From positions 1-46,194 of the forward strand of contig RFSG01000010.1 of the NCBI GenBank assembly GCA_009924095.1: a stretch of DNA of 46,194 nt, read 5' to 3'. The translations under genes were made by a program, and so were the position numbers. Source of the DNA: Sphingobacteriia bacterium. GTDB lineage: Bacteria > Bacteroidota > Bacteroidia > J057 > RFSG01. The notes below the pieces were generated by a model, which was not told the origin of the DNA, did not search any database, and saw only the letters and a program-made list of their open reading frames with translations. Positions 33,506-43,520 of this stretch are shown here, piece after piece (the first letter of the stretch is position 1; every line of letters begins with the position of its first letter).

Positions 33506-36500
33506 ATGTCAGAAGAAAAAGCCAAAGCGCAAAGATTATTTAAAGTTGCCAAGGAGCTAAACGTTGGTAGTCAGACCCTGGTTAAATTCCTCAATGATAA
33601 GGGATTTCCAGATGTACAAAATCTGCCAAACGAAAAGCTTTCTGATGACATGTATGACCTACTCATTAAAGAGTATGCCTCTCAACGTGCCCTGAAAGAA
33701 AAATCAGAGCAGATTAAAGAACATAATAAAGAACAACGGGATGCGCTTCGGAAGCCTGCTGTGCCCGAAGAAGAACCTATTCGCATTACCGCAGAAGACC
33801 TTAAAGTTGAATTTAGTCGTGATAAAGAATCCGCTAATCCTCCTGTAACAGCCCCTACCCCTCAAGAACCTGAAGTTAAGCCTGTTCAAGCAGCTACTCC
33901 TGATCCCCTCCCTCCTACTATAATTGAGGAAACTAAAATTGTAATTCCAGAGGTAATTCAAACCCCTGATTCAAAACAATCTGAACCCCAATTAGAAGAA
34001 GAAAAACCAGCAACCATGGGGTTAAAGGTTATTGGCAAAATTGATTTGGGTTCAAAACGTTCAACAGATAAATCAACCACGAAGGAAGGCAAAAAAACCC
34101 AAGGAAGAGCTAAGAAAAAAACTCCAGAAGCCGCACCTTCTCCCACTCCTGTTCAAGAAATACAGCCTGTTGCTGAAACTCCGGCAGAAACCCTTCCGGA
34201 GGCTATTCCAGTTCTAGAAACCATAGTTCCTGCAATTGAGCAACCAGTTCTGGCAGAAACATTAGATACCTCCATAGCTCTGGAATCTGAAATAGATGAT
34301 TCGGTAATCCGAGCAAAAGATAATACCCCGAAACTTTCTGGATTGAAAGTAATGGGTAAAATCGAACTCCCAGTTAATAAACCACCTGCCGATAAAAAAG
34401 ATGGCGCTGGCGGAAATTCTAATAATGATACCGAAATCGGTCCAGACGGAAAACGTCGAAGAAAAAGAAAAAGAAAAACAGGTACCGTCATTCCTCCCGC
34501 AACGGGAACTGGAAATACCTCAGGCCCTAACACCCAAACACGGAAACCTGTTCAAGGAGGAAATTCAGGCGTGCGTAGCACGGATAGCCGTCCCAAAGCC
34601 GAACCTACTGAAAAAGAAATCCAAGAGAAAATTCGGAATACCCTCGCTAACTTAAATCAAGGACCAAGCAGGTTTCGTCAGAAGTTACGTAGAGGTAAAA
34701 GAGATGTTGCGGCGCTAAGAAGAGAAAATGAAGAAATCCGGCGCCAAGAAAGCTCAAGAATCCTGGAGGTAACAGAGTTTTTATCTGCTAATGAATTGGC
34801 AAACTTGATGACTGTTCCAGTGAATCAAGTTATCGCAAAATGTATGGAACTCGGATTCTTCGTTTCTATTAACCAAAGGATCGAAGCCGATGTCATTAGC
34901 CTTATTGCAGATGAATTCGGATTTACCGTAAAATTCGTTCAGGTAGATGAAAGTAGAGAAGAGGAGGATGAAGTTGAAGATCCAGATACCTTAATCCATA
35001 GAGCTCCGATTGTTACCGTAATGGGTCACGTAGATCATGGAAAAACCTCTTTGTTAGATTATGTTCGTAAAGCCAATGTAATCGCTGGGGAGGCAGGAGG
35101 AATCACTCAACATATCGGAGCCTATGAAGTAACCTTGGAAAATGGTAAAAAAATCACATTCCTCGATACTCCGGGTCACGAAGCCTTTACCGCTATGCGT
35201 GCTAGAGGAGCCCAAATTACCGATATCGTAATTATTGTGGTTGCTGCAGATGATGAAGTAATGCCTCAAACCAAGGAAGCCATTAATCACGCCCAGGCTG
35301 CAGGAGTTCCTATGATCTTTGCAATTAATAAGGTCGATAAAGAAGGAGCAAACCCTGAACGGGTGAGAGAACAACTTTCCCAAATGAATATCTTAGTCGA
35401 AGATTGGGGAGGAAAATATCAATGCCAGGAAATATCCGCCAAGTTTGGACAAGGAATTGACCTATTGTTGGAAAAGGTATTGCTAGAAGCAGAATTGCTT
35501 GAACTTACTGCTAATCCAGACAGACTCTCTAAAGGAACCGTTATTGAAGCACAACTAGATAAAGGTCGTGGTATTGTTACCACCCTCCTAGTTCAAACCG
35601 GAACCCTAAAAGTGGGAGATGTAATAGTTGCTGGGCAACATTATGGAAAAGTAAAAGCAATGATGGATGAACGAGGTAAACGTATTCAATCGGCTAGCCC
35701 TTCCACTCCAGTTCAATTATTGGGTCTCAGTGGAGCACCTCAAGCAGGAGATAAATTTCAGGTATATGAAACGGAAAGAGAAGCTCGTGAATTAGCCACC
35801 CGTCGTCAACAATTAATGCGCGAACAATCTATTCGCCAACAAAAACATATTACCCTCGATGAAATTGCCCGTCGCAAGGCTATCGGTAACTTTAAAGAAC
35901 TTAACCTTATCGTTAAAGGGGATGTGGATGGTTCAGTAGAAGCACTTTCTGATTCTTTAATCAAGCTTTCTAATGAAGAAGTTAAAGTCAATATTATTCT
36001 GAAATCTGTAGGTCAAATCTCTGAAAGTGATGTACTCCTTGCTTCCGCCTCTGATGCAATCATCATTGGGTTCCAGGTACGACCTAGTTCAGGCGCTAGA
36101 AAATTGGCCGAACAAGAAGAAATTGATATCCGATTATATAGTATTATTTATGATGCTATTAATGAAATCAAAGATGCGCTTGAAGGATTATTAGCACCTG
36201 AAATCCAAGAAGAAATTGTTGCTACAGTTGAAATTCGGGATGTATTCAAAATTAGTAAAGTGGGTACCATCGCAGGATGTTATGTTACCAATGGTAAAAT
36301 AACCCGAAATACTCCAATTCGATTAATTAGAGATGGAATTGTAATATTTACAGGTAAACTACAGTCTCTAAAACGTTTCAAAGATGATGTGAAAGAAGTA
36401 GCGTCTGGATTTGAATGCGGATTGGCCGTTGATAATTATAGTGATATTCAAGTAGGGGATATCGTTGAAGGATACGAACAAAAAGAAGTAAAACGTAAAC

Positions 36501-36508
36501 TATCCTGA
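33506..36508 (+). CDS. infB: Translation initiation factor IF-2
   Basis: GTPase that delivers initiator tRNA to the 30S subunit. 1000 residues. An IF2-N-like domain at the start ([24 protein letters not shown], about 11-34) is followed by a long Pro/Glu/Lys-rich linker (about 75-430) that contains the motif GLKVxGKIxL twice. A second IF2-N domain follows at about 430-480, then the G domain with GHVDHGKT at 507-514, DTPGHE and NKVD, then domains II-IV ending in a KREV-like basic tail. The long linker is usual for Bacteroidota. In operon with rimP-nusA; 36 nt after nusA. Confidence 0.97.
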   Translation: MSEEKAKAQRLFKVAKELNVGSQTLVKFLNDKGFPDVQNLPNEKLSDDMYDLLIKEYASQRALKEKSEQIKEHNKEQRDALRKPAVPEEEPIRITAEDLKVEFSRDKESANPPVTAPTPQEPEVKPVQAATPDPLPPTIIEETKIVIPEVIQTPDSKQSEPQLEEEKPATMGLKVIGKIDLGSKRSTDKSTTKEGKKTQGRAKKKTPEAAPSPTPVQEIQPVAETPAETLPEAIPVLETIVPAIEQPVLAETLDTSIALESEIDDSVIRAKDNTPKLSGLKVMGKIELPVNKPPADKKDGAGGNSNNDTEIGPDGKRRRKRKRKTGTVIPPATGTGNTSGPNTQTRKPVQGGNSGVRSTDSRPKAEPTEKEIQEKIRNTLANLNQGPSRFRQKLRRGKRDVAALRRENEEIRRQESSRILEVTEFLSANELANLMTVPVNQVIAKCMELGFFVSINQRIEADVISLIADEFGFTVKFVQVDESREEEDEVEDPDTLIHRAPIVTVMGHVDHGKTSLLDYVRKANVIAGEAGGITQHIGAYEVTLENGKKITFLDTPGHEAFTAMRARGAQITDIVIIVVAADDEVMPQTKEAINHAQAAGVPMIFAINKVDKEGANPERVREQLSQMNILVEDWGGKYQCQEISAKFGQGIDLLLEKVLLEAELLELTANPDRLSKGTVIEAQLDKGRGIVTTLLVQTGTLKVGDVIVAGQHYGKVKAMMDERGKRIQSASPSTPVQLLGLSGAPQAGDKFQVYETEREARELATRRQQLMREQSIRQQKHITLDEIARRKAIGNFKELNLIVKGDVDGSVEALSDSLIKLSNEEVKVNIILKSVGQISESDVLLASASDAIIIGFQVRPSSGARKLAEQEEIDIRLYSIIYDAINEIKDALEGLLAPEIQEEIVATVEIRDVFKISKVGTIAGCYVTNGKITRNTPIRLIRDGIVIFTGKLQSLKRFKDDVKEVASGFECGLAVDNYSDIQVGDIVEGYEQKEVKRKLS

Positions 36509-36551
36509 TCTTAACCCGATAGTCATCACTTATAGGTAAAATCTTAACCCA

Positions 36552-39251
36552 ATGCTGAAAGCTCCAATTGAACGTGTTTTTCTTTGGAGCGTTCCGCTGA
36601 TTTCTTTTATTGTTTTTATCCTTACTTGTGCTCCCAGCCTTTCTTTCTGGGACTCTGGTGAATGGATTGTTGCATCCCATACCCTTTCAATTCCCCATCC
36701 CCCCGGCGCACCTTTTTATCAACTGCTGGCAAGAATAGCAATTCTGCTTTCCCCATTTTCTCCTGCTTTTACCCTCAATCTTTTTTCCTGTTTTTTTGCT
36801 GCAGTTACATCGCAGTTCATATACAGATTAGCACTGATCCTGATTTCTGCAGTACACTTAAAAAATAATACCTCAATATGGGGTGCAACCCTTCCAGCTA
36901 TTTGCGCCGCCTGTGCTGCTTGGATGTTCGCCTTCTCAGATACTCATTGGAGAAACGCAGTTGAATCAGAAGTGTATGCACTTAATACCTGTATGGTGTT
37001 TCTCGTGCTATGGTTATGTGTTAAAGCTGTTCAACAAACATCCCTAAAATTATTGTTCCTGATTGCCCTCTTAGAAGGATTAGGCTTAGCTGTGCATCCT
37101 ACTCAATTTATGACCATCCCTTTCTTTATTCTGGCAATGGGTTTGGTTTGTATTCCTAAAAACATTCAGCGATACTATTTTTGGTTATTATCTTCAACGT
37201 TACTAATTTCAGTTGCTGCTTACCTCTGGTGGAATTGGGGATGGCTTGCCTATCAAGAATTCTTCATCTTGCAACTATCCTGTAACGCAGGCATGGGCAT
37301 GGGAATTAGTCCCACCTGGGCATGGGGTATAACCATTGCAATGCTTTTTGTAATTATTAGCTTAAGTACCTTTTTTGTAAAAAATAATACGCTGAAAATT
37401 ATCGGATGGAATATTCTCATTTTTCATTTAGGCGTTTCTGTTTATGCTTTGATACCCATTCGCGCTAATGCAGGTCCTCCTTTAAATATGGGGAATCCAA
37501 ACGAAATAATTAGGTTTAAAAATTATATACTTAGAACAGAATTTAATCCCCCACCTCTCCTAAAAGGAAAATGGTTTACAGAAACTTCACAAGAAAGCGA
37601 AACCTCAGATTTAATTGAATGGCAAGGGAGCTGTTATCAAACCAAACCAAAATCGCACGACACCATTCCTGAAGAATCCCAACATTGGTTTCCTAGAATG
37701 TATAACTCCCAATATGCCGACGCCTATCGTTCCTGGATTGATAAGCCCAAAGAATTATCTTTTGGGTATTGGGATCAACTTCGATTTGCTATCATTTACC
37801 AGTTTGGCTTTCAATATTTTCGATACCTTGGCTGGAATCTCATAGGAAAAGAAACAGATGAACCTTTTGCAGATGTTGCCAGTGGATGGTTTCAAGATTC
37901 AGTCCCGGAAAAAATATTAGATAAACCGGGAGCTGTTTATTATTGGGGAATCCCTTTAATATTTGTTTCCCTGGGAATACTAGTATTATTTTTTTTGCCC
38001 CCTCCTTTAACTTTACTTTGGCTGTTGGGTTGGTTCATAACAGGGCCTTTGTTAGTATTTATTTTAAACATGACCCCCGACCAAATTCGGGAAAGAGATT
38101 ATATTTATCAAAATAATCTAGGATTAGTTTTTTTACTGATTGCTCTGGGATTGTATTATTTAATTTCCCATTTGCCAGAAAAATTATTAAATGTTGCACC
38201 CATAGTTCTTATTCTCCCTGCTCTTTATTTATTATGGGGATGGAATTCACATAATAAATCAAATGCGTTTTTTGTAAAACAATATGCTGAACAATTATTG
38301 AATGACGCTCTTCCAGGTGCAATTCTTTTTTCGGCAGGGGATAATGATACTTTTCCCTTATGGTGCCTGCAACACACAGAAGGTATCCGAAAAGATGTTA
38401 CAGTAATTAATCTTAACCTGCTCCAGCGATTATGGTATTTATCTTCTCTGCAAAAGGGTGATCTTTCTAAGGATACCTTATTTAACAATTTTGCAAAAGA
38501 GTTTCATTTTGCTTTTGATGAACCTAATTATCTCCCTAAAATAATCCCCGTTTCAGCGGATCCTTTTCCAGTGGAATGGAAACAAACACCACAAAACTGG
38601 TTGAGATATAAAACCCTTGCCGCAAAAATTATATTGAAAGCAACTGACGATTCAAGTCATCAGCGACCCATTTATTTTACCCAAACCGTGCCTACCTATA
38701 TGCGGATTTATTTGCAGGAAAGTTTAAAACCTGAAGGGCTATTATTAAGGTATGCTCCTGCTTCTTTAAAATCTAATCCAATCTCTGCAACCTATAGAAC
38801 ACTTTTTCATTTTCAATCCTGGAATACTATTCCATTTGAAGAGTTAAACTTCGAAGAAAGGAAAGCCAGAGCTAGAATTAGAAATAATTTTATTCAAATG
38901 GCTGATGAATGCCTCGACCATAATAAACCATTATTGGCTCAATCTATTTTAATGTTATTAGAAACGAAATTGCATAAAGAAAAATGGAAACTATCCACTA
39001 AAAATGCAATAATCCTAGGAGGGGCATTTTACCGAACAGGACTGAAATCCAAAGCATTTGAAGCCTGGAGTCAGGTATGGGCACGGTCTCTTAAAATTAT
39101 TCCCTATTACCAAAGCAAAGGAAAAATAAATGAAGCCAAAGCAGAAAGAATGCAATTAATACAATTGATTTCTGCTATTCGGGCAATTGGATTTCCTTTG
39201 TCTGCAGAAAAAATGGCGCGCCAAGTTCCTATTCTTTATCAGGAAGAATGA
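36552..39251 (+). CDS. DUF2723/TMEM260-like (GT117) membrane glycosyltransferase
   Basis: 899 residues. The N-terminal half is a GT-C-like multi-spanning region with about 11 or 12 hydrophobic segments; the first luminal loop holds the acidic signature SFWDSGEW (Asp34, Glu37) followed by HPPGAPFYQLLAR. Middle loops carry RERDYIYQNN, and the soluble C-terminal part has GDNDTFPLWCLQ and TPR-like helices. The family's human member TMEM260 is a protein O-mannosyltransferase (CAZy GT117); bacterial members are widespread in Bacteroidota and little studied. It probably glycosylates exported proteins from a lipid-linked sugar. It lies 43 nt after infB and directly before a paralogue. Confidence 0.85.
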   Translation: MLKAPIERVFLWSVPLISFIVFILTCAPSLSFWDSGEWIVASHTLSIPHPPGAPFYQLLARIAILLSPFSPAFTLNLFSCFFAAVTSQFIYRLALILISAVHLKNNTSIWGATLPAICAACAAWMFAFSDTHWRNAVESEVYALNTCMVFLVLWLCVKAVQQTSLKLLFLIALLEGLGLAVHPTQFMTIPFFILAMGLVCIPKNIQRYYFWLLSSTLLISVAAYLWWNWGWLAYQEFFILQLSCNAGMGMGISPTWAWGITIAMLFVIISLSTFFVKNNTLKIIGWNILIFHLGVSVYALIPIRANAGPPLNMGNPNEIIRFKNYILRTEFNPPPLLKGKWFTETSQESETSDLIEWQGSCYQTKPKSHDTIPEESQHWFPRMYNSQYADAYRSWIDKPKELSFGYWDQLRFAIIYQFGFQYFRYLGWNLIGKETDEPFADVASGWFQDSVPEKILDKPGAVYYWGIPLIFVSLGILVLFFLPPPLTLLWLLGWFITGPLLVFILNMTPDQIRERDYIYQNNLGLVFLLIALGLYYLISHLPEKLLNVAPIVLILPALYLLWGWNSHNKSNAFFVKQYAEQLLNDALPGAILFSAGDNDTFPLWCLQHTEGIRKDVTVINLNLLQRLWYLSSLQKGDLSKDTLFNNFAKEFHFAFDEPNYLPKIIPVSADPFPVEWKQTPQNWLRYKTLAAKIILKATDDSSHQRPIYFTQTVPTYMRIYLQESLKPEGLLLRYAPASLKSNPISATYRTLFHFQSWNTIPFEELNFEERKARARIRNNFIQMADECLDHNKPLLAQSILMLLETKLHKEKWKLSTKNAIILGGAFYRTGLKSKAFEAWSQVWARSLKIIPYYQSKGKINEAKAERMQLIQLISAIRAIGFPLSAEKMARQVPILYQEE

Positions 39252-39255
39252 GCAA

Positions 39256-39271
39256 AGTGGCATAATCTCGC
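39256..39271 (+). promoter_or_regulatory. Shared motif AGTGGCATAATnnnGC upstream of second DUF2723 gene
   Basis: AGTGGCATAATCTCGC, identical in its first 11 bases and in the GC to the motif before clpC, and followed by TT. It starts 48 nt before the GTG at 39304. Confidence 0.3.
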
Positions 39272-39303
39272 TTAAATTATCCTTAATTTAGCCCTCTATT
39301 TAC

Positions 39304-42300
39304 GTGCAAAAAAGAATGAATTATTTTAAGTTAAATAACCTGATGGGTTGGGTGGTGTTCACCCTATCCCTACTTACTTACTTGGGAACTGTTTCTCCAA
39401 CCGCTAGTTTCTGGGATTGTGGTGAGTTTATCTTAGTGGCAAATGAATTACAAGTAGGTCACCCTCCAGGAGCCTCTTTCTGGCTGCTGTTAGGCAGGGT
39501 ATTCGCAACGTTTGCCCCTAATGTAGAATCCATCTCCTACATGGTTAATTTAATGAGTGTACTCTCCAGCGCATTAACAGTTTTGTTTACCTTCTGGATT
39601 ATAACCATGCTGGGTAAAAAGGCTTTAGTCAAAAGAGGTGAAACCCCGGATACGCAACAAAGTATTCTTTTAATGCTCGCAGGGATGACGGGTGCCCTGG
39701 CTTTAAATTTTACCGATTCCTTCTGGTTTAATGGAGTAGAAGCAGAAGTATATGCCATGAGCTCAACCTTTACGGCCGCTGTAGTTTGGCTTATGTTGAA
39801 ATGGGAAGAAAATGCCGATCGACCCCATAACTTTAAATGGATTTTATTAATTGCTTATTTAATGGGTCTTTCCATTGGTGTGCATTTGCTGAATTTATTA
39901 TGTATTCCTGCATTGGCAATTGTTTATTATTTCCGGAAATATGATTTTACCTGGACCGGTTTTCTAGCTACCCTCGGAATATCCGTCGGAATATTAGCCT
40001 TTATTCAATATGGCGTTATTCAAGTTACGGTTGACCTTGCTTGGGGCTTTGAAAAATTATTTGTCGGTACTATTTCGGAAGCAGGTAAAAAATCTGGATT
40101 TGGATTGCCTTATAATAGCGGAGGAATTATTTTTAGCTTAGTACTAACAATTATTTTAATTGCTTTAATTATCTATTCTCAAAAAAGAAAAATGCTGGTA
40201 TTAAATTTAGCAGCTTTATCTACTTTATTAATTTATATCGGATTCAGTTCCTATTTTGTAATCTTAATTCGGTCAAATGTAAATCCTCCAATTGATCAAA
40301 ATAATCCGGAACATTTAAGCAATTTTGCCGGATACGTAAAAAGAGAACAATACGGTGATCGCCCACTATTCAGAGGCCCAATGTATAACTCTTCTCCAAT
40401 TGCCTATGAACCCTCAGGTTCTCGGGATATACTTAAAAGAAAAGGAGTAGAACGTTACCTCGATATGGGAGATAAACAACGCCCTAAATATAATGATCGG
40501 GATAAAGTCTTATTCCCAAGGATGCATAGTCATGACCATTATAATAATCCTGCTTATGGATATAAATATTATGTGGCGAATAAAGGCGCCGATCCTGATA
40601 ATCCAGATGATGATAAACCATCGATGGCCGAAAATTTTAAATTCTTTTTCGACTATCAAATAAATCATATGTATTGGCGATATTTTTTCTGGAATTTCGG
40701 AGGCAGAGAAAATGATCAACAAGAAGCAGAAGTCATGGGATTCCCTAATGGGGAAATTCCGGATAGTCTAAAAAAAGATCCTACCGCTAACCATTTCTTT
40801 TATCTTCCCTTTTTATTGGGATTACTAGGATTTATCTGGCAATATCAAAAAAATCGTCATGATGCATTAATTGTTTTATTCCTGTTTTTATTTACCGGTT
40901 TAGCTATTATTGTTTATTTAAATCAAACTCCCTCTCAGCCACGTGAACGGGATTATTCCTATGCAGGGTCTTTTCAAACTTTTGCCATCTGGATTGGCCT
41001 TGGAGTATTATTTGTGTTTGATATCCTGAAAAAATTTCTAAAAAATGCAACCGCTTATGTGTCGGGTGCATTGTGTTTACTACTGGTTCCTTTTAATATG
41101 GGAATCCAAAATTGGAAAGACCATTCCCGTCATGGAAATTTTATTGCACGAGATACTGCCTATAATTTCTTGAATTCCTGTGCACCTAATGCAATTTTAT
41201 TTACCTACGGAGATAATGACACTTTCCCCCTTTGGTATTTGCAAGAAGTAGAAGGCGTGCGTACCGATATCCGGGTAGTTAATTTATCTTATCTCAATAC
41301 GGATTGGTATATCTATCAAATGAAAAATGAAAAATTTAATAATTCAGATCCTTTACCACTTACCATGACAGAGGAAATGTATGAAGGAGAAAAAAATCAA
41401 TTGGTGCCTTTTAAATCTACTACCCTTAATTTACCCGTTAATAAACAATCTTTAATTGACAATAAAGTATTTACTGCTGAAGAGGCAAACCAACTGCCCA
41501 ATACTATTGCTTGGAATATTTCTGCAAAAGGTAATAATGCATACCTCGAAAGAAAGGATGTGGTAATTATTAATTTAATTAACAATATCGCTAAAGATGG
41601 GTGGAAACGACCTGTATATTTCGCAACTACCGTAGCGCCTTCTCAATTTATGGGTCTTCAGGATTTTTTCCGTCAGGAAGGATTAACCTATAGAATTGTT
41701 CCTATGAAAATGAGTGAAGAAGATAAAAAAAGTGGAAATGGTAAAATTGATAAAGATATTTTATATAATAATTTATTGCATAATTTTCATTACGAAGGAT
41801 TAGCCGATACCACTACTTTCTTTGATTATGAAAGCAGAAGAATGGTAAATAATTTAAGAACTAATTTCTTTAGATTGGCAAATGAATATGTGCAGGATAT
41901 TGAATTTTTAGAATCCAGAAATGCTCAATATAAAATGATGTTAAGCCGCTTAGGGGATAATAGTGATAGTGCCAGAATCATTAAATCTTCTCTGTCTGCA
42001 AATTTGGATAGAATTAAAGAATATCGAACCAAAGCAGTAGAGGTACTCGATTTTTGTGATCAGAAAACCAAAGCGGTTCCTTACGAAGCTTATAATCTTG
42101 CATTGGTAGGTCGTTCCTACGAAGGATTAAAAGAAATGGATAAAGCGTTAAAATATTACAACGCTTCCACACAAATGGCTTTGGATGAATTAAAGTACGA
42201 CGCAGTTCTTAAAAAAGAACTCTCTCCGAATCGGGATATGAATTTATATTCTCTTCAAATCGCATTTACCAGCTACACCGATTTAAAAGAATGGGATCAA

Positions 42301-42417
42301 GCTCGGAAAATTGCAGAGGCATTTAAGGAATATGCTGGAGATACTAAGTTTTTGGATTATCTCAACCAGCTAAACCAAACCAAGGCACTTCCTCAGGATA
42401 CAGCACCGGTGCAATAA
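39304..42417 (+). CDS. DUF2723/TMEM260-like (GT117) membrane glycosyltransferase, second copy
   Basis: 1037 residues from the GTG at 39304; the ATG at 39316 (residue 5) is an equally possible start. Same architecture as its upstream neighbour: SFWDCGEF with Asp38 and Glu41, GHPPGASFW, about a dozen membrane segments, NQTPSQPRERDYSYAGSF and GDNDTFPLWYLQEVEGV. It has a longer soluble C-terminal part with TPR-like helices (for example ALVGRSYEGLKEMDKALKYYNAST) up to residue 1037. The two copies differ too much in sequence to be a recent duplication, so division of labour (different acceptor proteins or sugars) is plausible. Confidence 0.86.
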   Translation: MQKRMNYFKLNNLMGWVVFTLSLLTYLGTVSPTASFWDCGEFILVANELQVGHPPGASFWLLLGRVFATFAPNVESISYMVNLMSVLSSALTVLFTFWIITMLGKKALVKRGETPDTQQSILLMLAGMTGALALNFTDSFWFNGVEAEVYAMSSTFTAAVVWLMLKWEENADRPHNFKWILLIAYLMGLSIGVHLLNLLCIPALAIVYYFRKYDFTWTGFLATLGISVGILAFIQYGVIQVTVDLAWGFEKLFVGTISEAGKKSGFGLPYNSGGIIFSLVLTIILIALIIYSQKRKMLVLNLAALSTLLIYIGFSSYFVILIRSNVNPPIDQNNPEHLSNFAGYVKREQYGDRPLFRGPMYNSSPIAYEPSGSRDILKRKGVERYLDMGDKQRPKYNDRDKVLFPRMHSHDHYNNPAYGYKYYVANKGADPDNPDDDKPSMAENFKFFFDYQINHMYWRYFFWNFGGRENDQQEAEVMGFPNGEIPDSLKKDPTANHFFYLPFLLGLLGFIWQYQKNRHDALIVLFLFLFTGLAIIVYLNQTPSQPRERDYSYAGSFQTFAIWIGLGVLFVFDILKKFLKNATAYVSGALCLLLVPFNMGIQNWKDHSRHGNFIARDTAYNFLNSCAPNAILFTYGDNDTFPLWYLQEVEGVRTDIRVVNLSYLNTDWYIYQMKNEKFNNSDPLPLTMTEEMYEGEKNQLVPFKSTTLNLPVNKQSLIDNKVFTAEEANQLPNTIAWNISAKGNNAYLERKDVVIINLINNIAKDGWKRPVYFATTVAPSQFMGLQDFFRQEGLTYRIVPMKMSEEDKKSGNGKIDKDILYNNLLHNFHYEGLADTTTFFDYESRRMVNNLRTNFFRLANEYVQDIEFLESRNAQYKMMLSRLGDNSDSARIIKSSLSANLDRIKEYRTKAVEVLDFCDQKTKAVPYEAYNLALVGRSYEGLKEMDKALKYYNASTQMALDELKYDAVLKKELSPNRDMNLYSLQIAFTSYTDLKEWDQARKIAEAFKEYAGDTKFLDYLNQLNQTKALPQDTAPVQ

Positions 42418-42437
42418 TATAATTAATCCTGAATTGG

Positions 42438-42484
42438 ATATCTGTAGCATTTAATATGGTTAATATATTATATGCTACAGATAT
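42438..42484 (+). promoter_or_regulatory. Long hairpin between DUF2723 gene and rlmB
   Basis: ATATCTGTAGCAT (42438-42450) pairs perfectly over 13 bp with ATGCTACAGATAT (42472-42484). The 21-nt interior can pair further (AATAT with ATATT). No T run follows, so it is not a standard intrinsic terminator. It may stabilise the upstream mRNA end, be a protein-binding site, or lie in the rlmB leader (start at 42532). Confidence 0.5.
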
Positions 42485-42531
42485 TATATAATAATTTATA
42501 AATAATGGGGTTCAAATCCTAAATTAATCTA

Positions 42532-43278
42532 ATGGAATTTCCTGAAAAAGACGAAACCATATTTGGGATTCGCTCAATCTTAGAAGCATTAAATGCGGGT
42601 CGCCAAATTGATAAAATATTTTTACAAAAGGGTTTATCCAATGACCTTTCGGCTCAATTAAAAGGGCAAGCACGGATTCATCAAACCCCAATTTCGTTTG
42701 TTCCTCCTGTTACCATCGAAAGAATGGCGCGAGGCAAAAATCATCAAGGAGCTATAGCAACGCTTTCCCCTATTGAGTTTGCGCCTCTTTCCGAGATATT
42801 ATTACAAGTGGTGGAAAGCGGTGAAGTTCCTTTATTAGTAATGTTAGATCAAGTTACAGATGTTAGAAATTTAGGCGCCATTGCCCGAACGCTTGAGGCT
42901 ATGGGTGGACACGCATTAATTGTTCCCGTGCAAGGCTCAGCAAGGATTAATGCCGAAGCGGTTAAAGCTTCTGCCGGTGCCCTACATCATGTTCCAGTTT
43001 GTAGAGAACCAAACCTTAGAGATACTTTATTAATGTTGAAAGATTCGGGGATTCATATTGTGGCTTGTCATGAATCGGCTACGATTCCTATTAATCGTGA
43101 AGATTTATCAATCCCCGTTTGTTTAGTCTTTGGTTCTGAATCCTCCGGTATTTCAACCCCCCTGCTTAAATTATCAGACAATGAAGTATTTATCCCATTA
43201 AAAGGGAAAATTACCTCCCTTAATGTTTCTGTCGCTGCAGGTATGATTCTATACGAAGCCATGAGCCAAAGAAATTAA
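42532..43278 (+). CDS. rlmB: 23S rRNA (guanosine-2'-O-)-methyltransferase, RlmB/TrmH type
   Basis: SPOUT-fold methyltransferase that modifies a guanosine ribose in 23S rRNA. 248 residues. The N-terminal L30e-like substrate-binding domain (FGIRSILEALNAGRQIDKIFLQ, 11-32; GKNHQGAIA, 68-76) is followed by the trefoil-knot domain with motif 1 DVRNLGAIARTLEAMG at 110-125, motif 2 FGSESSGIS at 200-208 and motif 3 IPLKGKITSLNVSVAAG at 221-237. The N-terminal domain favours RlmB over the short TrmL type. Exact site (G2251 in E. coli RlmB) is by homology only. It converges with the EamA gene over a 240-nt AT-rich gap. Confidence 0.92.
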   Translation: MEFPEKDETIFGIRSILEALNAGRQIDKIFLQKGLSNDLSAQLKGQARIHQTPISFVPPVTIERMARGKNHQGAIATLSPIEFAPLSEILLQVVESGEVPLLVMLDQVTDVRNLGAIARTLEAMGGHALIVPVQGSARINAEAVKASAGALHHVPVCREPNLRDTLLMLKDSGIHIVACHESATIPINREDLSIPVCLVFGSESSGISTPLLKLSDNEVFIPLKGKITSLNVSVAAGMILYEAMSQRN

Positions 43279-43520
43279 TGATTTTGATTTGAAAATTAAT
43301 AAATGTTTTAATTTTTAAATTTATTTCTATAATATAATATTATCTTTTCCTGATTCTCTAATTCATTATTTAAAAACAGCACATGAATAAAAATAATGTT
43401 GATTTATAGTTTCCATAAATCCAATTCTTTATATTCTTATACATTTTATTTATTCTAAAATATCGATTATGTTTTTATTGGAAATATTCTTTATGGTAAA
43501 TTTAGCCTACTGAAAAATCA
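43279..43520. other. AT-rich gap between convergent genes
   Basis: About 240 nt of very AT-rich DNA between the convergent rlmB and EamA genes. No clear terminator hairpin, promoter or reading frame was seen on either strand. Confidence 0.5.
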
